Source of the DNA: Mycobacterium sp. AT1
GTDB taxonomy: Bacteria > Actinomycetota > Actinomycetes > Mycobacteriales > Mycobacteriaceae
Direction of reading: 5' to 3'
Assembly (NCBI RefSeq): GCF_002043095.1
Contig: NZ_MVOC01000035.1
Span: 124,001 to 188,000 of the forward strand
Length of the DNA stretch: 64,000 bases
In this document: one piece after another, positions 44,930 through 53,720 of the stretch
How the letters are laid out: the number at the start of each line of letters is the position of its first letter
Position numbering within the stretch: position 1 is the first letter of the stretch
Translations under genes and position numbers: made by a program
The notes under the pieces: generated by a model
Seen by the model: only the letters and a program-made list of their open reading frames with translations
The model's database searches: none
What the model was told of the DNA's origin: nothing

Positions 44930-44969
44930 CGAACGCCGCCACAGTGATCGAGCACTGTGGCGGCGTTCG
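44930..44969. terminator. Bidirectional hairpin terminator
   Basis: A perfect 17-bp stem (CGAACGCCGCCACAGTG and its complement) with a 6-nt loop between two convergent genes, extended by GAAAC/GTTTC outside two unpaired bases. It can stop transcription from both the lipoprotein gene and the leftward fadD19 operon. Confidence 0.85.
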
Positions 44970-44992
44970 GCGTTTCAGCCACGTCAGCCGCG

Positions 44993-46111
44993 TCAGCCCC
45001 GGATGTCGTCCAAGCGCCGGGAAGCCGCCTCGAAACCGGTGACCAGTTCACTCATGATCTCGGCGACGGGACGAATCTCGTTCATCCGTCCCACGATTTG
45101 ACCGACCGGCATGGCGACCGCCGTCGGATCCTTCGCCTCGTTCATGCGTTGGTGCGCTTCGCTGACGAGGATGTTCTGCAGCGGCATCGGCAACGGCTCC
45201 GGCGCGCCATCGGCGTCCCACGCCTCCGTCCACCGCGACTTCAGCAGTCGCGCAGGCTTGCCGGTGTAGATCTTGCGTCGCACGGTGTCACTCGAGGTTG
45301 CGGCGAGCATGGCCTCCTGAATGACCGACACACCCGAGGATCCCCGCACCCCGAGGTCGTACTCGGCTGCAGTGAGGAACGCCGAACCCATCCACACACC
45401 CTGGGCACCGAGCGCCAGCGCCGCCGCCACCTGCCGGCCGGTGCCGATGCCGCCTGCGGCCAACACCGCGGCCTTGCCGTCAAGGGCGTCGACCACCTCC
45501 GGCACCAAGACCATCGACGCGATCTCGCCGGTGTGGCCGCCCGCCTCGTGTCCCTGGGCGATGACGATGTCGACCCCGATGTCGAGATGCCGCAGCGCAT
45601 GCTTGGCACTTCCCGCCAAGGCCGCCACCGGAACTCCCGCGGCGTGCACCTGGTCGATGACGTCCTTCGGCGGAGTACCGAGGGCGTTGGCGATGAGCTT
45701 GATCGGATGCTTGAGGGCCACCTCGACGTGCGACCGGGCAACCGAATGTAGCCAGCCAAGAACGCCTTCGGACTTCGCCTCGTCGTCCGCGAGCGGCGGC
45801 ACCCCGAGGTCGGCGAGCGTCTTCTCGACGAATTCGCGGTGCGTCTGCGGGATCAGCTTGTTGATGTCGACGCTGGTGCCTTCGGTGGGCACCTTGGCGG
45901 GCATGACGATGTCCACGCCGTACGGCTTACCGTCGGTGTTCTCGTCCATCCACTGCAGGACCCGCTCGAGTTCGTCGGCCTGGTTGAACCGGACGCAGCC
46001 CAGCATGCCCAGTCCACCGGCGCGGGTGACCGCCGCGGCGACCTTCTCCGACGGGGTGAAGACGAAGATCGGGTACTCGATGCCGAAGCGTTCGCAGAGT
46101 TCGGTCTTCAT
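44993..46111 (-). CDS. Nitronate monooxygenase / 2-nitropropane-dioxygenase-like FMN protein
   Basis: 372 residues, TIM barrel. FERFGIEYPIF-type N-terminus, GMLGCVRFN, catalytic His in QGHEAGGHTG and the FMN phosphate loop AAGGIGTGRQVAAALALGAQGVWMGSAF. Members oxidise nitronates, but many are FMN enzymes with other substrates, including an enoyl reductase fold. It overlaps the fadD19 stop (ATGA), so it is expressed with the steroid CoA ligase under KstR. A role in sterol breakdown is inference. Confidence 0.85.
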   Translation of the reverse strand: MKTELCERFGIEYPIFVFTPSEKVAAAVTRAGGLGMLGCVRFNQADELERVLQWMDENTDGKPYGVDIVMPAKVPTEGTSVDINKLIPQTHREFVEKTLADLGVPPLADDEAKSEGVLGWLHSVARSHVEVALKHPIKLIANALGTPPKDVIDQVHAAGVPVAALAGSAKHALRHLDIGVDIVIAQGHEAGGHTGEIASMVLVPEVVDALDGKAAVLAAGGIGTGRQVAAALALGAQGVWMGSAFLTAAEYDLGVRGSSGVSVIQEAMLAATSSDTVRRKIYTGKPARLLKSRWTEAWDADGAPEPLPMPLQNILVSEAHQRMNEAKDPTAVAMPVGQIVGRMNEIRPVAEIMSELVTGFEAASRRLDDIRG

Positions 46112-47760
46112 GCTTGCACTCCTACGTGTTTGGCGTGAACGTCGTCGGCCGGACGTTCCTCGGTCGTGTCCTTGGCCCAGCGGTAGTCGGGCTTGCCCGC
46201 CGGGGAGCGCTTGACCTCGTCGACGATCCACAGGCTGCGCGGCACCTTGTATCCGGCGATCTCGGTGCGAACGAAGGCGTCGAGCTCCGCGAGCGTCGGC
46301 CGGGTTCCCTCACGGGGGTGGACGACGGCCGCGACGTGCTGCCCGAAGCGCGGGTCGGGCACGCCGACCACGAGCGCGTCGAAGACGTCGGGGTGGCCCT
46401 TGAGCGCAGCCTCGACTTCTTCCGGGTAGATCTTCTCGCCGCCGCTGTTGATCGACACCGAGCCGCGGCCCAGCATCGTCACGCTGCCGTCGGCCTCGAC
46501 CTCGGCGTAGTCGCCCGGAATCGCGTACCGCACACCGTGGTACGTGCGGAACGTCTCGGCGGTCTTCTTCTCGTCCTTGAAGTAGCCGACCGGGATGTGG
46601 CCGCACTTGGCGATGATGCCGCGCACGCCAGAGCCCGGCGCGACCTCGTTGCCGTCCTCGTCGAGCACCTTGGTGTTCTTGTCGATGGTGACCCGCGGGC
46701 CGCCGGTGTGCGACTGGCCCTTGGCCACGATGCTGGTCCCGCCGAACCCGGTCTCCGACGAGCCGATCGAGTCGGTGATGATCCGGTTGGGCAGCAGCTC
46801 GAGGAACTTCTCCTTCAGGCTCGTCGAGAACAGTGCCGCGGTGCTGGCCAGCAGGAAGAGCGATGACAGGTCGTAGGTGTTGCCCTCGTCCTGGTGCGCG
46901 ATCAACGCGTCGAGCAGCGGGCGCGCCATGGCGTCGCCGGTGAAGAACAGCAGGTTCACCTTGTGCTCGTGGATCATTCGCCAGACCTCGTCGGCGTTGA
47001 ATTCCGGTGCCAGGACTACGGTTTGCCCGGAGAACAGCGACATCCACGTGGCCGATTGGGTCGCGCCGTGGATCATCGGCGGGATGGGCAGCCGGATCAT
47101 CGGCGGATTCGCCGCTGCGGCCTTCGACAGGTCGTATTCGTCGGCGATGGGCTCGCCGGTGGCAAAGTCGGTGCCGCCGAACAGGACTCGGTAGATGTCT
47201 TCGTGGCGCCACATCACGCCCTTGGGGAAGCCGGTGGTGCCGCCGGTGTAGAGCAGGTAGATGTCGTCCTCGCTGCGCGGCCCGAAGTCACGCTCGGGTG
47301 ATCCCTGCTCCAGCGCGGAATAGAACTCGACGCCGCCGTAGCGCTCGAAGTCGTCGTCGCTGCCGTCCTCGACCACGAGGATGCTCTTGACCTTCGGCAC
47401 CTCGGGGAGCACGTTGGCCACGCGGTCGGCGTAGCGGCGTTCGTGCACCAGCGCGACCATGTCCGAGTTGTCGAAGAGGTACTTCAACTCCCCCTCGACG
47501 TAGCGGAAGTTGACGTTCACCAGGATGGCACCCGCCTTGACGATCCCCAGCATCGCGATGACGATCTCGATGCGGTTGCGGCAGTAGAGACCGACCTTGT
47601 CGTCCTTCTGCACGCCCTGGTCGAGGAGGTAGTGAGCGAGGCGGTTGGCCTTCTCCTCCAACTCGGCGTAGGTCAGTTGTTGGTCGCCGGAGATCAGGGC
47701 GACGCGGTCTGGCACGGCATCGATGGCGTGCTCGGCTAGATCGGCGATATTCAGGGCCAC
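46108..47760 (-). CDS. fadD19: Steroid acyl-CoA synthetase FadD19
   Basis: 550 residues, near the 548 of Rv3515c. AMP-binding motifs YTGGTTGFPKGVMWRHEDI, SSETGFGG, GRGSVSINSGGEKIYPEEVE and the Lys in RSPAGKPDYRW. It activates the side-chain acid of cholesterol and of C24-branched sterols as CoA esters. GTG 47760 gives the known N-terminus (ALNIADLAEHA) and lies 7 nt after TAGTTT, a leaderless start; the -10 overlaps a KstR box. Confidence 0.95.
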   Translation of the reverse strand: MALNIADLAEHAIDAVPDRVALISGDQQLTYAELEEKANRLAHYLLDQGVQKDDKVGLYCRNRIEIVIAMLGIVKAGAILVNVNFRYVEGELKYLFDNSDMVALVHERRYADRVANVLPEVPKVKSILVVEDGSDDDFERYGGVEFYSALEQGSPERDFGPRSEDDIYLLYTGGTTGFPKGVMWRHEDIYRVLFGGTDFATGEPIADEYDLSKAAAANPPMIRLPIPPMIHGATQSATWMSLFSGQTVVLAPEFNADEVWRMIHEHKVNLLFFTGDAMARPLLDALIAHQDEGNTYDLSSLFLLASTAALFSTSLKEKFLELLPNRIITDSIGSSETGFGGTSIVAKGQSHTGGPRVTIDKNTKVLDEDGNEVAPGSGVRGIIAKCGHIPVGYFKDEKKTAETFRTYHGVRYAIPGDYAEVEADGSVTMLGRGSVSINSGGEKIYPEEVEAALKGHPDVFDALVVGVPDPRFGQHVAAVVHPREGTRPTLAELDAFVRTEIAGYKVPRSLWIVDEVKRSPAGKPDYRWAKDTTEERPADDVHAKHVGVQA

Positions 47761-47767
47761 GAGACCT

Positions 47768-47773
47768 AAACTA
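47768..47773 (-). promoter_or_regulatory. -10 box of fadD19 (leaderless)
   Basis: Minus-strand TAGTTT, 7 nt before GTG 47760. It overlaps the KstR operator at 47772-47785. Confidence 0.55.
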
Positions 47774-47785
47774 GAACCTGTTACA
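47772..47785. promoter_or_regulatory. KstR operator (fadD19 / echA19)
   Basis: TAGAACCTGTTACA in the 69-bp divergent region. It covers the fadD19 -10 and lies 44 nt before echA19, so it probably controls both. Confidence 0.75.
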
Positions 47786-47829
47786 TTTTGTGACAAGTCT
47801 CCCGCATTGACGCTGAAAGGCGGACCCCC

Positions 47830-48630
47830 GTGACCGAGCCCAAGAATGAGCCCGACGCCCTCATTGAGCAGCGCGGACACACGCTGATCCTGACCCTGAA
47901 CCGACCGGAGGCGCGTAACGCGCTTTCAACTGAGATGCTCTCGATAATGGTCGAGGCGTGGGACCGCGTCGACTCCGATCCCGAGATCCGGTCGTGCGTC
48001 TTGACGGGTGCCGGCGGCTACTTCTGCGCGGGCATGGACCTCAAGGCCGCGACGAAGGCCCCGCCCGGCGATTCGTTCAAGAGCGGCGGCTACGACCCCA
48101 CCCGCATCGACGGGCTGCTGAAGGGGCGCCGGCTGACCAAGCCGTTGATCGCCGCCGTCGAAGGCCCCGCGATCGCGGGTGGCACCGAGATCCTGCAGGG
48201 AACCGACATTCGCGTGGCTGGCGAGAGCGCCAAGTTCGGCATCTCCGAGGCCAAGTGGAGCCTCTACCCCATGGGCGGTTCCGCGGTGCGGCTGGTGCGC
48301 CAGATTCCGTACACGATCGCGTGCGATCTGCTGCTGACCGGCCGCCACATCACCGCCGCCGAGGCGCTGTCATATGGGCTGATCGGCTACGTGGTTCCCG
48401 ACGGGTCGGCGCTGGACAAGGCGCTCGAGATCGCCGAGGTGATCAACAAGAACGGGCCGCTGGCCGTGCAGGCGATCCTCAAGTCGATCCACGACACCGA
48501 GGGCATGCACGAGCTCGACGCGTTCAAGGTCGACACGAAGATCGGCATCGGCGTGTTCATGTCCGACGACGCCAAGGAAGGCCCGTTGGCATTCAAGGAG
48601 AAGCGGGCGCCGAACTTCCAGATGAAGTAG
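47830..48630 (+). CDS. echA19: Enoyl-CoA hydratase EchA19
   Basis: 266 residues, crotonase fold. [14 protein letters not shown], the oxyanion loop [12 protein letters not shown], and [21 protein letters not shown]. EchA19 hydrates the enoyl-CoA of steroid side chains in M. tuberculosis (Rv3516). GTG 47830 follows GAAAGGCGGA. KstR-controlled with fadD19. The gene ends 15 nt before a repeat unit at 48646. Confidence 0.92.
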   Translation: MTEPKNEPDALIEQRGHTLILTLNRPEARNALSTEMLSIMVEAWDRVDSDPEIRSCVLTGAGGYFCAGMDLKAATKAPPGDSFKSGGYDPTRIDGLLKGRRLTKPLIAAVEGPAIAGGTEILQGTDIRVAGESAKFGISEAKWSLYPMGGSAVRLVRQIPYTIACDLLLTGRHITAAEALSYGLIGYVVPDGSALDKALEIAEVINKNGPLAVQAILKSIHDTEGMHELDAFKVDTKIGIGVFMSDDAKEGPLAFKEKRAPNFQMK

Positions 48631-48645
48631 CGAGGATGCGTCGAA

Positions 48646-48693
48646 CGTGACGCCACCGCGACTTCCCGCCCCTTCCACCGCAACCACGTCACG
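48646..48693. repeat. Flanking repeat, copy 1
   Basis: 48-nt unit that begins CGTGACGCCACCGCGAC and ends CGTCACG, inverted 7-mers at its ends. A same-length copy lies at 49570-49617; 33 of 48 positions agree by eye, and the TCGGCG after the unit is also shared. The pair brackets the DUF559 gene. Confidence 0.55.
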
Positions 48694-48716
48694 CTCGGCG
48701 ACGTGTCGGACCGCGG

Positions 48717-49574
48717 ATGAAGACTCACCTCATGGTGGGACCCTTCATCGGTAGCGAGGCCGTCACGTCCGGCTCCGTGACATCGCACGCCCTACGAGCG
48801 AAGTTCACTGCGCTGCACCACGACGTCTACCTGCCAGACGGGGTTGAGCCGACGGCCGCGATGCGAGCGAGAGCCGCCTGGCTGTGGTCGAGGCGTCAGG
48901 CGGTGGTCGCCGGCGCCTCAGCCGCTGCGCTACACGGTGCGAAATGGCTCGACCCACGCGCGCCCGCCGAGCTTCTCTACGACAATCGTCGTCCGCCGGT
49001 CGGTATCACCTGCTGGTCGGACGCCGTCGCCGAGGACGAAGTGGTCCTCGTCGACGGAATGCGGATGACGACGCCGGCGCGGACCGCAGTCGACTACGCC
49101 TGCCGCTATCGACTCGACGAAGCCGTGGCCGCCGTCGACGCATTGTCGAACGCCACCCGACTGAAGGTGGCGGAGATCGAGTCGATTGCCGAGCGCTACG
49201 GCGGACGGCGCGGAATCCGCCGGGCGCGCCGCGCAATCCTCCTCGTCGACGCCGGTGCGCAGTCCCCACGCGAAACGTGGTTGCGCCTGTTGGTGATTCG
49301 CGCCGGGTACCCGCGCCCGGACACCCAGGTGCCGGTCCGCAACGAGTACGGGATACCGATCGCGCACCTGGATTTGGGCTGGGAGGAGCGACGGCTGGCA
49401 CTCGAATACGACGGCGCCCACCATCGCCTGAGCCGCGAGCAATTTGCCTACGACATCCGCAAGCACGAACAGATTCGCGATCTCGGCTGGAACGTTTTGC
49501 GCGTGACGTCGATGGATCCACCGGCCGTCATCCTCGATCGCCTTGCGTCACGTTGGCAGGATCACCGAGCGTGA
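48717..49574 (+). CDS. DUF559/AbiEi-like protein (Rv3517-like)
   Basis: 285 residues. The N-terminal half resembles the AbiEi-type antitoxin fold (AAALHGAKWLDPRAPAELLY, RMTTPARTAVDYACRY). The C-terminal part is Vsr/DUF559 endonuclease-like: IAHLDLGWEERRLALEYDGAHH gives the D...ExD of a PD-(D/E)xK site and KHEQIRDLGWNVLRVT follows. Rv3517 is in the same place in M. tuberculosis. No toxin partner gene is next to it. The gene lies between two repeat units; its stop is within the second copy. Start ATG 48717; ATG 48732 is possible. Confidence 0.75.
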   Translation: MKTHLMVGPFIGSEAVTSGSVTSHALRAKFTALHHDVYLPDGVEPTAAMRARAAWLWSRRQAVVAGASAAALHGAKWLDPRAPAELLYDNRRPPVGITCWSDAVAEDEVVLVDGMRMTTPARTAVDYACRYRLDEAVAAVDALSNATRLKVAEIESIAERYGGRRGIRRARRAILLVDAGAQSPRETWLRLLVIRAGYPRPDTQVPVRNEYGIPIAHLDLGWEERRLALEYDGAHHRLSREQFAYDIRKHEQIRDLGWNVLRVTSMDPPAVILDRLASRWQDHRA

Positions 49575-49617
49575 CGCCACTGCGACGAAACGGGCTGAAG
49601 ACCGCACTGACGTCACG
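49570..49617. repeat. Flanking repeat, copy 2
   Basis: 48-nt unit CGTGACGCCACTGCGACG...CGTCACG, partner of the unit at 48646-48693. It begins at the stop codon of the DUF559 gene and ends 22 nt before the cyp142 stop. Confidence 0.55.
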
Positions 49618-49638
49618 TTCGGCGCAAGAGGCTTCGCG

Positions 49639-50847
49639 CTAGTCGAGCACCCGCGCCGTCGGCGTGAACACCACCGGCATCGCCTCGGGTCCGCTGACGA
49701 AGTTGGCGGGCCGCAACGGCACGACGGCGTCGTCGGCAAGCCGCAGATCGGGCAGCCGCTCCAGCACCCGCTTGGTCATCATCGACAGCTCGAGGCGCGC
49801 CAGCTGGTTGCCGAGGCAGAAGTGCGAGCCGAAACCAAAGGCCAAGTGGCTGTTGGGGCTTCGGTCTATGCGGAAGTTCTCCGGGTCGCCGAACACTGCC
49901 TCGTCGAAGTTGGCGGCCTCGAACATCAGCATGATCTTCTCGTCCTTGCGCAGCTCCGTGCCGTGGAACGTGGTGTCCGCGGTGAGCGTGCGGCACATGT
50001 TCTTCACCGGCGAGGTCCAGCGCAGCATCTCCTCGATCGCGCCGGGCAGCAGGTCGGTGTTCGCGACCAGCGCGTCCCACTGATCACGGTGTCGCAGCAG
50101 CTGTTCGGTGCCGCCGGAGAGGGTATGACGGGTGGTCTCGTCGCCACCGATGAGGATCAGCAGGGTCTCCATGACGATCTCGTCGTCGGCCATCCGCTGG
50201 CCCTCGACCTCGGCGTTCACCAGGATCGAGAACAGGTCCTCCGTCGGCTCCGCGCGCCGCTTTCCGATGCTCTCCATCGTGAACGCGGTGTACCCGGCGA
50301 ACGCCTCCATCATGGCTTGGGCCGAGGTCTCGTCGATGTGCGAGCTCAGGCCGGTGACCAAGTCGTCGGACCACTTCAGCAGCATGCACCGCTCCTCGGG
50401 CAGCACGCCGAGCATGTCGCCGATGACCGCCATCGGCAGTGGCGCGGCGATGTCGCGGACGAAGTCGCACTCCCCGCGCTCGCACACCGAGTCGATGAGG
50501 GTGTCGCACAGGGTGGCGATCGACGGCACCTTGTCCATCACGCGCTTTCGGGTGAAGCCGGAGTTGACGAGCTTGCGGCGCAACACGTGTGCGGGGTCGT
50601 CCATGTCGATCATGTAGGGCATGCCCGGCGTCTCGGGTCGGATGCCTCCGGTGTTGGAGAACAGCTCGGGATTGCGTTCGGCGTCGAGCACCGACTGGTA
50701 GCTGGCCGCGGCGGCCAGCCCGTTGCGGTCGCGGAACACCGGTTGGTTGGCCCGCATCCACCGGTAGGCCTCACGGGCGCCGCCGTCGGCATAGAAGGTG
50801 CCGTCGGTGAAGTCGACGTCAGGCTTGGTGGTCAACAGGGAGGTCAT
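49639..50847 (-). CDS. cyp142: Cytochrome P450 CYP142
   Basis: 402 residues. I-helix LIGGDETTRHT, EEMLRWTSPV and haem loop FGFGSHFCLGNQLAR. The whole chain matches the CYP142 pattern (MYIDMDDP-type loop, ISSxFT), and it is in the position of Rv3518c. CYP142 oxidises the C26 methyl of cholesterol and cholestenone to the acid. ATG 50847 has AAGGAG upstream and overlaps the stop of the decarboxylase-like gene before it (ATGA). FdxD is a possible electron donor. Confidence 0.92.
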   Translation of the reverse strand: MTSLLTTKPDVDFTDGTFYADGGAREAYRWMRANQPVFRDRNGLAAAASYQSVLDAERNPELFSNTGGIRPETPGMPYMIDMDDPAHVLRRKLVNSGFTRKRVMDKVPSIATLCDTLIDSVCERGECDFVRDIAAPLPMAVIGDMLGVLPEERCMLLKWSDDLVTGLSSHIDETSAQAMMEAFAGYTAFTMESIGKRRAEPTEDLFSILVNAEVEGQRMADDEIVMETLLILIGGDETTRHTLSGGTEQLLRHRDQWDALVANTDLLPGAIEEMLRWTSPVKNMCRTLTADTTFHGTELRKDEKIMLMFEAANFDEAVFGDPENFRIDRSPNSHLAFGFGSHFCLGNQLARLELSMMTKRVLERLPDLRLADDAVVPLRPANFVSGPEAMPVVFTPTARVLD

Positions 50848-51560
50848 CGAATCTCCTTGGCGTCGGCGAACGTCATCTCGACGTTCTCGGCGGAACTCGA
50901 GATCATCGCGCGTTTGGGAAACCCTAGCGACGCGAGTTCGTCGGCGTAGGGGTGTTTGCCAAGTCGGACTCGCACTCCGCCAGGTCGGTAGCGGACGCCG
51001 GATAGCGTCATCTCGCCGGAGGTTTCGCGGGTGACGCCGTCCATGTGGGAGTACGTCGGGTGCACCTGGGGCTTGGACGTCAGGGCCGACGGCACCGGCA
51101 GCCCGGGGCTGAAGTCCATGCCGACGGCGAACTGACCGTCGACCGTCACGTCGAACGAGAACCGATGACCGTCGCGGATCGTGAAGTCCGCCAACACCTT
51201 CGGGTATCCCCAGATCGTCCGTCCCGCCTCGCACGTGAAGGCGCCGTCGACCGGCAGATGATGGATGAACGCGCCAGCGGATTGCAGCGCCTTCAACCCA
51301 CTGGCGTTGGACCCCGGCGGGTTCACCATCACGTTGGTGCCGTACTCGAGGTACTCCCCCAGGTCGCCGTCGACGTAGTGCATGAGCATGAGGACGACGA
51401 CGGCCCGCTGGGGCCGGAAGCGGCAGACCTGCATTCCGCTGTAGTCGATCATCCGCTGCGCGGCGTCGGCGTTCACCGAGAACATCGCCATGTGCTGAGT
51501 CGCGGAGCGGATCCGAACGGGCATGGTCACGACTGATCCTGCGATGGTGTGCTCGGTCAC
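50844..51560 (-). CDS. Acetoacetate-decarboxylase-like protein (Rv3519-like)
   Basis: 238 residues. A beta-cone fold as in acetoacetate decarboxylase; IWGYPKVLADF near residue 123 holds a Lys at the place of the Schiff-base Lys, but the usual second Lys (PKK) is Val, so normal decarboxylation is doubtful. It matches Rv3519 by neighbours. GTG 51560 is leaderless (TAGATT 6 nt upstream) and a perfect KstR box overlaps the -10. It forms one operon with cyp142. Confidence 0.78.
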   Translation of the reverse strand: MTEHTIAGSVVTMPVRIRSATQHMAMFSVNADAAQRMIDYSGMQVCRFRPQRAVVVLMLMHYVDGDLGEYLEYGTNVMVNPPGSNASGLKALQSAGAFIHHLPVDGAFTCEAGRTIWGYPKVLADFTIRDGHRFSFDVTVDGQFAVGMDFSPGLPVPSALTSKPQVHPTYSHMDGVTRETSGEMTLSGVRYRPGGVRVRLGKHPYADELASLGFPKRAMISSSAENVEMTFADAKEIR

Positions 51561-51566
51561 ACCACG

Positions 51567-51572
51567 AATCTA
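51567..51572 (-). promoter_or_regulatory. -10 box of the cyp142 operon (leaderless)
   Basis: Minus-strand TAGATT, 6 nt, then GTG at 51560. It overlaps the start of the KstR operator at 51571. Confidence 0.55.
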
Positions 51573-51584
51573 GAACGTGTTCTA
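51571..51584. promoter_or_regulatory. KstR operator (cyp142 operon), perfect consensus
   Basis: TAGAACGTGTTCTA, both half-sites perfect; symmetry extends to TCTAGA on each side. It overlaps the -10 of the leaderless promoter at 51567. Confidence 0.85.
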
Positions 51585-51603
51585 GACAACTTGCAAGAAG
51601 TGT

Positions 51604-52635
51604 CTACACCAGCGCGGCGAGATCCCTGATCTGCTCGGGCGAGCGGGCGCCGACCACCATCATCGTGACGCCTGCCGCCTCCCACGCCGTGATTTGCTCA
51701 CGCACGTAGTCGAGGTTGCCGACGATCGCGGAGTCGTCGACCAGCTCGTCGGGAATGACCTTGGCGGCCTCGTCCTTGCGGTCGCTTCTGAACAACGCCG
51801 TGACGTCGTCGACCACCTCGGAGTAGCCCATCCGGCGGTAGACGTCGGCGTGAAAGTTGGTGTCCTCGGCGCCCATTCCGCCCATGTAGAGCGCCAGGTG
51901 CGGCTTCATCAGCTCCATGACCTCGGCGCGGTCGTCGGTCACCACGACCTGCGCCGTCGCACAGATTTCGAAGGTCTCCCGCGTCCGGCGAGCCCCTGGC
52001 CTGGCGAACCCCTCGTCGAGCCACTCGTTGTACATGCCGGCGATTCGCGGCGAGTAGAAGATCGGCAGCCAGCCGTCGCAGATCTCGGCGGCCAGCGCCA
52101 CGTTCTTGGGACCCTCGGCGCCCAGCATGACCGGGATGTCGGCGCGCAGCGGATGGGTGATGGGCTTGAGGTTCTTGCCGAGACCCGTCGTGCCCTCACC
52201 GGTGAGCGGCAACGGGTAGTGCGGGCCGTCGCTGTGCACGGGCGCCTCGCGGGCCCACACCTGGCGCAGGATGTCCACGTATTCACGGGTGCGGGCCAAC
52301 GGCTTCGGGAACTTGGCGCCGTACCAGCCCTCCACGACCTGCGGCCCGGAGACGCCGAGGCCGACGATGTGCCGTCCACCGGAGAGGTGATCCAGGGTCA
52401 GCGCGGCCATCGCGAGCGCGGTGGGCGTACGCGCCGACAGCTGGAGCACCGACGTGCCCAGCCGCATCCGCGTGGTCTCGCGGCCCCACCACGCCAGCGG
52501 CGTGTAGGCGTCCGAGCCCCACGCCTCGGCCGTGAAGACGGTGTCGAAGTTCGCCTCCTCGGCGGCCGCGACGAGTTCCGCGTGGTTGGTTGGCGGCTGC
52601 GCCCCCCAGTAACCAAGCTGCAGTCCCAGTTTCAT
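51604..52635 (-). CDS. LLM-class F420-dependent oxidoreductase (Rv3520c-like)
   Basis: 343 residues, luciferase-like TIM barrel. MKLGLQLGYWG N-terminus, WGRETTRMRLGTSVLQ, GRHIVGLGVSGPQVVEGWYG and a C-terminal helix as in F420 or FMN-dependent enzymes. Matches Rv3520c in sterol clusters, where the substrate is unknown. ATG 52635. It is divergent from the DUF35 gene, with a shared KstR box. Confidence 0.88.
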   Translation of the reverse strand: MKLGLQLGYWGAQPPTNHAELVAAAEEANFDTVFTAEAWGSDAYTPLAWWGRETTRMRLGTSVLQLSARTPTALAMAALTLDHLSGGRHIVGLGVSGPQVVEGWYGAKFPKPLARTREYVDILRQVWAREAPVHSDGPHYPLPLTGEGTTGLGKNLKPITHPLRADIPVMLGAEGPKNVALAAEICDGWLPIFYSPRIAGMYNEWLDEGFARPGARRTRETFEICATAQVVVTDDRAEVMELMKPHLALYMGGMGAEDTNFHADVYRRMGYSEVVDDVTALFRSDRKDEAAKVIPDELVDDSAIVGNLDYVREQITAWEAAGVTMMVVGARSPEQIRDLAALV

Positions 52636-52682
52636 TGCCGCCAACCTTCCCGGGCCTCGCTGCCCGTTCTTGCCTCGATTGT

Positions 52683-52696
52683 TAGAACCTGTTCTA
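52683..52696. promoter_or_regulatory. KstR operator (LLM oxidoreductase / DUF35-ltp4-ltp3), perfect consensus
   Basis: TAGAACCTGTTCTA in the 70-bp divergent region; both half-sites perfect. It is 10 nt before the GTG of the DUF35 gene. Confidence 0.85.
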
Positions 52697-52705
52697 CTCG
52701 ACTCC

Positions 52706-53707
52706 GTGACCACCAGCCAAAGCAGCCCGGTGCAGCCCTCACCTCATACGGAAGACCGCGAGCCGCCGCTCTCAGCTCCGCTGAAACTGTCATTCGACTA
52801 CACCCGTTCAGTCGGATCGGTGCTCGGCCGGTTCTTCACCGAACTCCGCGACCGACACGTCGTCGGCATCCGTGGATCGGACGGTCGGGTGCTCGTTCCG
52901 CCCGCCGAGTTCGACCCCGTCACCTATGCGCCGTTGACGGAGATCGTACCGGTGGCCAGCGTAGGAACCGTGACCTCGTGGACGTGGCAGCCCGAGCCGC
53001 TGGAGGGCCAACCCCTCGACCGCCCGTTCGCGTGGGCGTTGATCACCCTCGACGGCGCGGACACCGCGCTCATCCACGCGGTCGACGCCGGATCGCCCGA
53101 CTCGATCGCCACCGGGGCGCGGGTCCACGTGCACTGGGCCGACGAACCCGTCGGAGCGATCACCGACATCGCGTACTTCGAGCTCGGAGACACCCCCGAG
53201 GATGCGCCCGAGGCGCCCGTCGACCGCGACCCCGTGACGATGATCGTCACCCCGACGTCGATGGAGATCCAGCACACCGCATCGCATCCCGAGAGCACGT
53301 TCCTGCGCGCCCTCGAGGAGGGCAGACTGGTCGGCGCCAGCACCGTCGGCGGCAAGGTGTACTTCCCTGCGCGAGAAGCAGATCCGTCCACCGGTCAGCA
53401 GCTCACCGAGTTCGTCGAGCTGCCCGACAAGGGAACGGTGACGACGTTCGCGATCATCAACATCCCGTTCGCCGGGCAGAAGATCAAGCCGCCGTACGTC
53501 GCCGCCTACATTCTGCTCGACGGTGCGGACATCCCGTTCCTGCACCTGGTCACCGAGATCGAGGCGGCCGACGTTCGGATGGGCATGCGGGTGGAGGCGG
53601 TGTGGAAGCCCCGCGAGGAGTGGGGACTCGGCATCGACAACATCGACCACTTCCGGCCGTCGGGTGAGCCCGACGCCGACTACGACACCTACAAGCACCA
53701 CCAGTAA
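52706..53707 (+). CDS. Tandem DUF35 (OB-fold) protein without zinc cysteines (Rv3521-like)
   Basis: 333 residues from GTG 52706. Two DUF35 units (about 25-165 and 195-320), each with a helix, a short ribbon segment (GIRGSDGRVLVPP; GASTVGGKVYFP) and an OB-fold (VTSWTW, VTTFAIINIPF). The four zinc cysteines normally in the ribbon are absent in both halves; the whole protein has no Cys. DUF35 proteins pair with thiolase-like partners such as Ltp2, so this one probably binds Ltp4 and Ltp3 encoded downstream. KstR-controlled. Confidence 0.82.
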   Translation: MTTSQSSPVQPSPHTEDREPPLSAPLKLSFDYTRSVGSVLGRFFTELRDRHVVGIRGSDGRVLVPPAEFDPVTYAPLTEIVPVASVGTVTSWTWQPEPLEGQPLDRPFAWALITLDGADTALIHAVDAGSPDSIATGARVHVHWADEPVGAITDIAYFELGDTPEDAPEAPVDRDPVTMIVTPTSMEIQHTASHPESTFLRALEEGRLVGASTVGGKVYFPAREADPSTGQQLTEFVELPDKGTVTTFAIINIPFAGQKIKPPYVAAYILLDGADIPFLHLVTEIEAADVRMGMRVEAVWKPREEWGLGIDNIDHFRPSGEPDADYDTYKHHQ

Positions 53708-53720
53708 GGCGGGCGCACGC

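Noticed and set aside
48717..49574. AbiE-type toxin-antitoxin or phage-defence system
   Set aside because: No AbiEii-type nucleotidyltransferase or other partner is adjacent, and the gene is in the same place in M. tuberculosis, so a defence island is not supported.
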